Position numbers and translations under genes: made by a program. A DNA stretch of 64,000 nt from Endothia cerciana (taxonomy: Eukaryota > Ascomycota > Sordariomycetes > Diaporthales > Cryphonectriaceae): NCBI GenBank assembly GCA_026119935.1, contig JALRMH010000064.1, positions 1-64,000 of the forward strand, in the 5' to 3' direction. The notes beneath the pieces are model-generated. The model ran no database searches. It was not told the origin of the DNA and worked only from the letters and a program-made list of their open reading frames with translations. Of this stretch, positions 56,328 through 64,000 are shown one piece after another. Position 1 is the first letter of the stretch; each line of letters opens with the position of its first letter.

Positions 56328-58107
56328 TCATCGGTCACGGTCCTCCTCTGAAATTACACTCCGCGACGATAAGGCGGAACTGCTGTTGCTGCCGAAGCTG
56401 CTGGACAGCATGCCCATCCAACTATCCGGCCGCCCTGACCGGCGAGATATGTGGCGGGGGGGTGGCGACAGGAGGCCCTGTTCGACGTCGGAGTCGTGAT
56501 GTGGTGACCTCCAGCCTGAGCCTGAGGCTTGTGGCTCCATGTCCTCGTCGTCGCTATCGTCGTGGTAGGGTTCGTACCGTGGACTGGATGGCGAGCCCTT
56601 GGCTAGGGATCGGACGACGTCGCCCTTACAGATTGGGCACGTGCGCCTCCTGGTTGTCAGCCAGGGCGTGCTGCGGGCTGATTAGCTTCTTTGCACGGCT
56701 CAAATTTTTTTTTTTTTTTTTTTTTTGGTCCGGACACCTTCTTCTTTCATAACTCACATGCACTCAACATGGAACTCATGGCCGCAGGGCAGGCTCATGA
56801 CGCGGCTGACACCGTCGACGTACTCCTCCAGACATACGACACACTCCACCTGACGGCCCATGTACTTTTTCCATTCACTAGGCTTCTCCGGTGCTCTGGA
56901 GGGAGACCGTGACGACTGGAGAGCAGTGTCGACGCGCAGCAGATCGTCAGCATCCGGAACGCCGGTAGCGGTCCGCGAGCGCGGTCTTGGTCGGGTTGCG
57001 CTCTGCAGCAGGGGTGTCGTCGGCGATGATGATGTTGGTGAGGGCAGCCTGGAGGAGTGGCTTGGGGTTGTCGCAACGGTGTGATACGTGCGGACGGGGA
57101 GACGCTCGACCACGGACTTAGGTGCCCTCCACCTCCGCCGCCGTATCTTAGCCCGCAGGATAAGCAGAGCATAGACAACCGTCAGCGTGATCAGGGGGCT
57201 GACGACCAGGATCAGGAGCGTGTCGAAGAAAGGCGCAGTGCTCCCGGTCGGCGTGATTGTCACCCACAGGCCCTCATGGATGGGCTCTGCATGTTCCGGC
57301 TGCTTCGTGAAGGGGGTGTTGATAGCCTTGGGGGCAGTATTGGCCTGAGAGAAGTCGGCGCCGTCATCATCTCCGAAGATCTTGGACATCAGGCCGCCTG
57401 AGGCGCTCTCCTGCCTGCCCGGCCTGGCCGAGGCCTGCTTGTCCTTGGTGGACTGGGGCGCATACTGGCCGCTGCCGGGTGTGATGCTGCCCCCCTTGGG
57501 CCCGTTGATATCCTTGGACTTTTCAGCTTTCTTGGTGGAGGATTCCTTGGTCGACCTGTCCGTAGCCCCCCTTGAGCCGCCCTGGGACGGCTTCCCCGCA
57601 GCGCTGGCCTCCTTCCCGTTCGTGGTGCTGCCCTTGTCTGCGCCTGTGCCGGGGGCGTCGACCAGGTCTGGGTCGCGCCAGTCCTGCACACCGATCTGGA
57701 AGCCGTCCCCTGGGGGTTTCTGGCCCGATGTCGCCGCGGTCCTGCTGCTCTTGGAGGCCTTCTCCATGCTGCTGCGGATGACCTTGTCCCTCTCATCGCT
57801 CCAGTCGTCCACGAGCACCCAGTCGTGCTGGCCGCTGCTGGGGGGCCTGCTGCGGTCGGCGGCAGCCTTGTGGTTGCCGCCGAGGCCAAACAGGCGCGCG
57901 AACCAGCCTGGCTGCCTCGAGCCCGCCTTTGCGGCGTCGGCCGAAGGCTCCTTCCTGACTACCTTTGACTGGGCCGTCGTCGGTTCCTCCTTCGGTCTCG
58001 CCGCCTCTTGAGCCGCCGGCTGCTTCGGGGGGGCAGCGGCAGCGGCAGCAGCAGCAGCAGCAGCGGCAGCAGCAGCAGCAGCAGCAGCAGCAGGGGCAGC
58101 AGCAGGG

Positions 58108-58140
<33 letters not shown>

Positions 58141-59132
58141 GCCTTCCTGTTCCTGCGCGCCCTGTCTGACTGCTGTATCTTGAACGCCGGGTTCCCGTTC
58201 TCGTCGGTCAGGTCCTCGACGAAGCTGCCCGGCTGCATGAGGGAGGACAGGAGGTGGGCGGTCGTGCGGGAGGTGAAGATGGCAGGGATCGTGATGTTCG
58301 AGGTGTCCCCCCGCGCAAACATCTGGATCAGGGGCCCACCCTTCTGGTTGTCCCCCACGATGACACCGATGGCGCCGCGGCGCTGGGCCCACTTGACCTT
58401 CTCCAGGAAGCCACAGCCCCCGCGGCTCAGCAGCACCACCTTGCCCGTGATCTCGGCCGTCTCCTGGATGGACTGTATATCGGCGTGGCTCGACGTCACC
58501 GTCGCCATCTCGTAGCCGGGGGCGGCCTTGGGCGAGAAGCCCCGGTGGAGGTAATCGTCGGTGCCATCGTCGGGAGGCTCGGGCCTCCCCTTCGCCTCCG
58601 CCTCCGCCTCCGCACCCTCGGGCACGTCGACGGGAGGACCCTGGGGCAGCCTCGACCTCCTGGGGTGTTTCTGCTTGTCTGCAGGCGGCGCGGCCTTGGT
58701 CTTGGGGCTGAGGCCGACGGTGGTGCCCTTCAGGCCTCCTATGGCGGCCGTGCCGTCTCCCCAGCCCGGCAGGTCGCTGCAGCCCAACTCGCCCTCCCCC
58801 TCGACATCCGGCAGGGCATCGTCGGCGAACCCGCTCCCGATCCACAGCTGCCCGCTCAGGCCCTTTGGTGGCAGTGGAGAGCCGAAGGCGGCAGGGCGCG
58901 CGGGGAAGAAGGTGGAGTTGTCGTCGGTGAGGGAGATGGCGGCGTTGGGCGGGAAGAGGGTGAAGGGTGTGGTGAAGGAGAGGAAGGACGCGAAGGCGGT
59001 GGTGGCCTTCGCACCGTGGGCGCTCAGGGGTGTGGCCTGCTGGGAGGAGCGCAGGGAGACGACGGAGCGGCAGAAGAGGAAGAGGGAGGCGGCGAAGAAG
59101 AGGACGAGGATTGCGATTCTCGGCGGGCGCAT
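56328..59132 (-). CDS. PA-TM-RING E3 ubiquitin-protein ligase
   Basis: Membrane-anchored RING-H2 ligase of the PA-TM-RING type (relatives: RNF13, GRAIL, plant RMR), which act in the endomembrane system. Two exons, 59132-56758 (donor GTGAGT) and 56670-56328 (acceptor CCCGCAG), give 905 residues. Residues 5-27 (IAILVLFFAASLFLFC) are a signal peptide or anchor. The PA domain fills about 205-300 (KVVLLSRGGCGFLEKVKWAQ, then GAIGVIVGD). A poly-Ala tract follows at about 331-369, then a disordered basic/Ser linker. A membrane span lies at about 634-660 (TLLILVVSPLITLTVVYALL). The RING-H2 finger starts at CVVCLEEY near 764, with CGHEFHVEC, and is completed across the intron by RRRTCPICK. The tail is Ser/Asp-rich. 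Substrate unknown; identification firm. Confidence 0.93.
56706..56726. repeat. poly-T run in RING gene intron
   Basis: About 21 T on the plus strand (poly-A on the sense strand), inside the 87-bp intron that splits the RING finger. Confidence 0.9.
58036..58140 (-). repeat. GCT/GCC triplet array coding for poly-alanine
   Basis: On the plus strand a CAG/CGG-type array with a few GGG and ACA breaks. On the coding strand it gives about 35 Ala with two short Pro interruptions between the PA domain and the linker of the RING ligase. Confidence 0.9.
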
Positions 59133-59790
59133 CTCGAGAAGGCCGCGGCAGCAGCGGGTCGTCGGGTCGTGGGGTCGTGGGGTCGTGGTTCTGGGGAGGG
59201 AGGTTCCTGGCGTGGGGTGAGGACGAGGCTGGCGAGGTCAAGTCGTAATGGGCTGCTCGAAATAGGCGCGACGGGGGGGGGGGGGGCCGTCTCTGCCGTC
59301 TCGGTCTCGGTCCAGTGGAAGCACACACGTGAAAACCATCCGTTGGCAGGTGTTCAGATCGCAGCGCTAGGTGGGCCCTTCTGGGGGGGTATCACAAGCT
59401 AACCTGTACAGGTATCAAAAACGCTACGAGGCCCAATCTGGTAGCTAGGCTTTAACCGTTTCACCAGGCCGAAAGACCAAGTATGATCCTGGATATTCCG
59501 ATATTCCATATTATGCTTCTTAATGTATATTTATAATATTCCTCCGCTGAGCAGCCGATCCTTCGACGTGAGGACACAAAAAATTACGGGCTTGTACATG
59601 GGCCGACCAACGTTCCATCGGCCTGATGTCAGCGGCGCACAGGCCACGCCCCCTTAATTCTTGTTACACTGCGAGAATCAGCTTCTGTAAAACCAGAGAC
59701 TACCAGCTATCAAAATAACGTTTGTCCTTCCCTCTGTCATCGCGACGCTGCCTTGTATATATGCTAAGTTTTCTTATAAGTGCATAATCG

Positions 59791-59818
59791 CTATATATAT
59801 ATATATATATATATATAT
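59791..59818. repeat. (TA)n microsatellite
   Basis: About 13 TA dinucleotides at the left end of the first copy of the diverged repeat pair. Confidence 0.88.
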
Positions 59819-59945
59819 GCAAAATAATAATCTATATTGTTGGTAGGTCACGGTAGAAGCAGTACTGCTGTTGATAGACAGTGTTGATTCATTCGTTCGT
59901 TGTTGTTGTTGTTGTTGTTGAGGAAAGGAAACTATTGCCGTAGGC
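59815..59945. repeat. diverged dispersed repeat, copy 1
   Basis: Shares an ordered set of motifs with 60280-60400: a TATAT plus AAATAAT start, CAGTACTG followed by TTG or CTG, GACAGT, TTCATTCGTT, and GGAAAG(G)AAACTA. About 470 bp separates the copies. A TGTCACGAG motif follows at 59956 and 59970. It may be a decayed terminal repeat of a retroelement, but no element body is recognisable. Confidence 0.6.
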
Positions 59946-60279
59946 CAGTCCAAATGTCACGAGTGGCGGGTGTCACGAGGTGGCAGGGCCAAGGGTTAGG
60001 GGCTAGCCAGGGCCAGCCATCTGTACAAAAGGAAAGCCTAGGCTTAGACCTTAAGCGTTAGTTATTGCATTGCAATACAGAGCTTTTGGCCTGGGCCACT
60101 TGACAAGCTGACTTGTGTGATTCTGATCTGAAGGCTTCACTGACACCGAAGGACTGGCTATAGGCATTCCTTATCCTCTTATCTACCTACGGGCCGTTGG
60201 CTGCCCGGCAGCGGCTAGGCAGCCCACCGGTCGTCCCGGACAGGAACAACTAGTGGCCGATGCCTTGAATCTACATATA

Positions 60280-60400
60280 TGTTATAAAATAAATCATGTA
60301 TGTGTTGGGAGGTCTCTCTTCACGCTCAAAACAGTACTGTTGCTGTAGACAGTAGTATTTCATTCGTTGTGGGGTCTAGGGAAGGAAAGAGAACTAGCTA
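60280..60400. repeat. diverged dispersed repeat, copy 2
   Basis: Second copy of the motif series described at 59815-59945, with ACAGTACTGTTG, GACAGTAG, TTTCATTCGTTG and GGAAAGAGAACTAG in the same order and orientation. Confidence 0.6.
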
Positions 60401-62675
60401 TCGTAGAGGGGGCAAAGATGTGGCTAGATATAGCCCTTGCCCCAGCAGGGTCACAGGCTTGACCAACCAGGAGAGGACCGCAATAATCGCACTGCGGGAC
60501 CGCAACAGCCGCTCTGCGACTTCTATGGTCTAGTCTGAAGAGCTGGCAGAAAGTATGAAGAAAGGGATGCGGTTTGGGAAAAATGAAGTGCGGCCAATGT
60601 TGGGACACAGGCGATCATCATTTCGATAGGTCGAGAAATTGTGGCTTGGGAGCCCGGGGCGCAATATCGCATCGCAGAGGGAGGCAGCTGAGTCAGCAGG
60701 GATGGTGCAGCGATTGTAACAGACCGCAACGATCTATGAACAGCAAAAGGCGCCACCGCACACGGCCGCACTGAATGCGAGCCCTGGAATATACACAATA
60801 CAGAGAGGCTGGGGGGGGGGGCCTGGGAAAAGTGAGCGTAGGATCGCGAACGCACTGGGGGTTAAGGACCAAAAGAAGCTCGAGGTCGACCCGAGACGAG
60901 GGGATGGGAGAAGAAAGGGTTGGCGTCGAACGACTGCTGACGACTTGACTGCAGGTGTTGGTCTCAGATCATTGGCGGCCTGCAGCAGCGGGCGAGCGCT
61001 GGGGGGGGGCGGGCAGGGGGGGAGGGGGGACGGGAGAGCCTAGAACCCAGCGCCTCCCCCCCCCTCCTACCACAGGCCAGGCGGGGCGTGCCAGGCACCC
61101 AGAAGTGCTGGCAACCCCTACAAATAGGGTACCCTGCCTGGCAGGCGCGGTAGGGGCAATATGCTCTGATCCTGATTTGGTGTCCTGCCCACCCCAAATG
61201 GTATGCTGCCCGCCCCCAAATGGGGGGTCATGGCAGGCCCGTCTCGTCGCGCCACCACCAACGTACAGATTGCCAGCGCGGCGACCCTGCAGCATGTGGG
61301 TGCTGTGCCGCCTGGGCCAGGCAGGCTCCTGCATCTGACGCGTGCATCTCGTGGTCGGAGGACCATCCGGACAGCGCGCTCGTGCGTTGGTCCTGTCCTC
61401 ACCCGGACCTCGGGACCTGCCCTCCCCTCCAACCTGGGGACTACCAACCAGCCACCCCCCCAGAGCGCCCTTCCCTCGTTTTGCAGCCCTCTCTGCCCTG
61501 TCCTGTCATGACAGGCAGGGCAAGGCTGTTTCTTTTGGCACGTCTTTTGGCACGGGGGGCGGGGGCTGCACATGCCCACCCTGCATCGTCCCGTCCCACC
61601 ACCACGAGCCTAAGTGCTCCTCATCGAGCCAAGTGTCATGGCCTAGTGCCCCTCAGTGCTGCCCTCTCTGGCGAGAAACCAAAAGCAGCTAAGAGGGCCA
61701 AGACCCTTGGGCCCGTGCTGGGGTGCTCATGGAGACGGGGAGGGTTCCGGCAGCGTGTTGGCCGAGTGCCCGATGCCTCCAATAACTACCCGATGCCCGG
61801 CGCTTCAGGGCGGGGAGGGGGGTGCTCTGTGCAAGCCGTGCAACTATTGATTCGAGAGCAGGGGCCATGAAGGTCCTCCCTGGCGGAAGTCGAGCGCCGT
61901 GCCGTGCGGGCCATGGGCCGGGAGGGCGAGGGGCCTGACGAGCCCCGTGATGCCTTCCTCTTGGCCTCCGGCAGACCTCCTGCACCCTCTTGAACGCCTC
62001 TTCACGTCGCGACTCGCCCTATACGGTCTCCTCTGGTCCCGGCCCCGCGCCAGGCATCTCGGACATGGTTTCTTGACAGTCACATCCTGTCATCGCGCCG
62101 GGGGTGGGCACTCGGCTGCAGTGGCTTTATCCTTCCAGCACATTTGTTGGGTCCCCCGGGCCTTCCCAGTCACCGTCTGCTCTGACCGCAGTGTTGATCG
62201 CCCTGCCTCTGCCAAAAGGGAACATTCGCAGCTTCCCATGGGCTAAGCAGCTACCACCTGCTTGGGCCGTGGCCCGGGCACAGAGAGAGAGAGCACACGG
62301 GGCCAGTCGCGGCCTTCATGGCTTTCCTTCCCCCAGATATCCATACCGAGTTTGAACGACTGTTGTTGTGACGGGTCACGGCAAGAAAAGAAGGAAAAAA
62401 AGAAAAAAAGAAAAAAAAAGAGAGACTTTGGTGTGATCATCTGGGAGGGAAGATAGGCCTTGGGTTAATATCCCCTGAGAGCTGCCGCCGACTTGCTGCA
62501 TGTCGTCGTGTCTTGGGGGGGGGGGGGAAGTCGGTGTTCCTAGGGGGGAAGAATAACCTGTGGCCTCACAGATCTGGGAGTAAATATTGGTAGATACATA
62601 TGGCACCAACATGGATGGTGCATATTAAGTCAAATCAGAGATCTGTTGACAAAGAGTCCGGGGCTGTTGGCCCCT

Positions 62676-62732
<57 letters not shown>
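62676..62732. repeat. (CAT)n microsatellite
   Basis: About 18 uninterrupted ATC/CAT triplets; on the plus strand this would read as a His run, but no gene is supported. Confidence 0.92.
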
Positions 62733-62734
<2 letters not shown>

Positions 62735-63437
62735 GCCGCTGCCGCGGGCTACGCAACTGATGGCCCCCCGCCTCATCACCCACGCTGACCATACACGCCC
62801 CGGATGCACGAGGTAGGGGAAGGAGAGGTGACTGAACACACTAGACTACCACTAGGAGAGAAGAACGTAGCATACAGTAAGCCTAGGAGGGGTCGAGGTC
62901 TTGCGATCTCGGTAACAAGAATCGAACTTTTCGAGAAATCAGCACAGCCACCCAGCAGACCGCGAGACACAGGCCGCCTTCGCCCTTCCGCGGTGACCTG
63001 CGAGACGTCGCCAGCCACCGTCCGGCTGCGGTGGCTTTGCCTTGCTTCCCCCGTCCTCGCGCTCGAGAGAACGGCGTGATGGTGTAGTTACGAGGGCCAC
63101 AGCTCTCCGCAACGCGCCACCGAGACCCTGCCGGAAGAGCATACCTCTCAGGATCCCTCAGCCCGGCCGGGCCAGGAAATCCTTCTCGGTCAGGACAGAT
63201 CAACCACGCTGTACCAGTGCTACAGGACCGGACCCCCCTCGTTGTTCTCCTTGATCGTTCTTAGCCTAACCCCGAGAGTCACGCCGGCACCCTCGTTAGC
63301 GCTCTCGCGGGCCCTCGCCCTTACCCCTTTTGTCTGCTCACTCCTTTACCCTCCTCAATCAGTTCCCACAGCTTGTCCGCCTCCTGGTCGGTTGCCTAAG
63401 GCCACCCCCCCTGACATCCAGGGCCGGGCGTGTGTTG

Positions 63438-64000
63438 CTAACCATGCACAGCTGCGAAGCTGGGGCCGGCCTCGGCCATATTTGGGTCGACAGGGTGCGC
63501 CTCGCTAAGCGGCGCAGGGTGAGGAGCGGCAGGGTCCATATCCACCGACATCATGGGAGCGTCGGGGACTCTGCCCGGGGGCACGTCGGCGATCATCTGA
63601 GCCTCCTGCAGAGGACGGAGGGCCTCGGCCTCGGAGCTCGCGGGCAGGTCGTCTGCCATGAGCTGCGCCTCTGGCTGCTGCATCCCGTCCGCGTTCCCAT
63701 CTCCATCCGCGTCCGCATGGGCGTGGTGGGTATGTGGTGGAGGATCCGCATCCTGCACCGGGGCGCGGAAGTGGGGGCCATAGAAATTGTTGATGACATG
63801 GCCCTCGGCATCGACATCGTCTTCTCGCCGGTCAGGGTTCCTTCCTGCGGCAATCACCATGTCCTTCTCCTTCCGGCCCAGGACCACGAGGTCAAATCCG
63901 GGCGGGAGGGGCCCGTCAGTCCTTTGGAGGGTTTAGCGTCCGTCTCATCGGATCCAGAAGGCTCCCCTGATCCACTTACTTGAGTATATCGACCTTGACG
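63438..64000 (-). CDS. unrecognised protein, 3' part (gene continues beyond window)
   Basis: Two exons are visible: the end of an exon at 64000-63980 (reading VKVDILK across the junction, donor GTAAGT) and a terminal exon at 63921-63438 entered after CCAAAG. The joined frame reads TDGPLPPGFDLVVLGRKEKDMV, quoted as TDGPLPPGFDLV and VLGRKEKDMV, then HVINNFYGPHF and an acidic, Ala/Pro/Met-rich tail of about 110 residues rich in His and Asp that ends FAAVHG. The intron would be 58 bp, with a CTAA branch-like site close to the acceptor. The start and any N-terminal domain lie past the right edge. I cannot assign a family or role. Confidence 0.6.

Larger units (their letters stand above)
59133..63437. 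other. intergenic: AT-rich relic zone, then GC-rich unexplained zone
   Basis: 4.3 kb. About 59400-60540 is clearly AT-richer than the rest of the window, with (TA)n, (TTG)n and a diverged repeat pair. About 60950-62300 is GC-rich with no identifiable gene. A poly-G run lies at about 62515-62527 and (CAT)n at 62676-62732. Confidence 0.55.

Noticed and set aside
57793..59328. Minus-strand open frame of about 510 codons overlapping the RING ligase
   Set aside because: Same strand, wrong frame, Arg/Pro-rich with a Cys run from the Ala array; the PA and RING motifs are in the other frame.
1..64000. tRNA, rRNA, CRISPR or bacterial-type operon features
   Set aside because: No tRNA B-box with matching A-box, no rRNA motif and no spaced repeat array was found on reading; a tRNA scan would be needed to exclude a divergent tRNA.

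Overview
The window looks like nuclear DNA of a filamentous ascomycete (Pezizomycotina), most likely a Sordariomycete. The evidence is short GT-AG introns (about 58-154 bp), GC-rich coding sequence, spaced single genes on both strands with no operons, and a gene set typical of that group: palI/RIM9, an AspE-type septin, gamma-COP, an AP-1-like bZIP factor and fungal-only HNH and F-box families. Species cannot be fixed from the sequence. Mono-, di- and trinucleotide repeats are very common between genes and inside introns, and the window opens in a poly-C run.

Layout. 0-1 kb: 5' part of a bZIP transcription factor (minus strand), cut by the window edge. 4.7-6.3 kb: acyltransferase-3 membrane protein (minus). 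9.65-11.5 kb: unknown protein with a perfect-phase 63-nt internal duplication (plus). 13.2-15.4 kb: pH-response sensor component palI/RIM9 (minus). 20.0-22.2 kb: mitochondrial ABC1/UbiB-family protein resembling MCP2/CQD2 (plus). 25.1-26.7 kb: AspE-type septin (plus), convergent with gamma-COP (SEC21; 28.1-31.2 kb, minus, five exons).

From about 33 to 52 kb the content changes to accessory families: an HNH-nuclease-domain protein, a kinase-like protein lacking the DFG aspartate, an AT-richer gene of a fungal family with a nuclease-like core motif, a Nudix hydrolase relic or broken gene, a fungal protein of unknown function, and an F-box protein whose frame breaks at a six-G run. Housekeeping-type content returns with a PA-TM-RING ubiquitin ligase (56.3-59.1 kb, minus). 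The last gene, at the right edge, is partial and unrecognised.

The genes do not form one pathway. The conserved ones serve separate cell-biology roles: transcription, pH sensing, mitochondrial lipid or quinone handling, septin scaffolds, COPI traffic and ubiquitylation. The 33-52 kb stretch reads as a lineage-variable island of nuclease-like, kinase-like and F-box families. Whether those proteins act together is open. Non-coding stretches hold microsatellites, a degenerate tandem repeat (4.1-4.6 kb), a tandem duplication (53.5-54.0 kb) and a diverged repeat pair (59.8 and 60.3 kb). No rRNA, tRNA, CRISPR or intact transposase was recognised. All exon borders were derived by hand from splice consensus and frame continuity.
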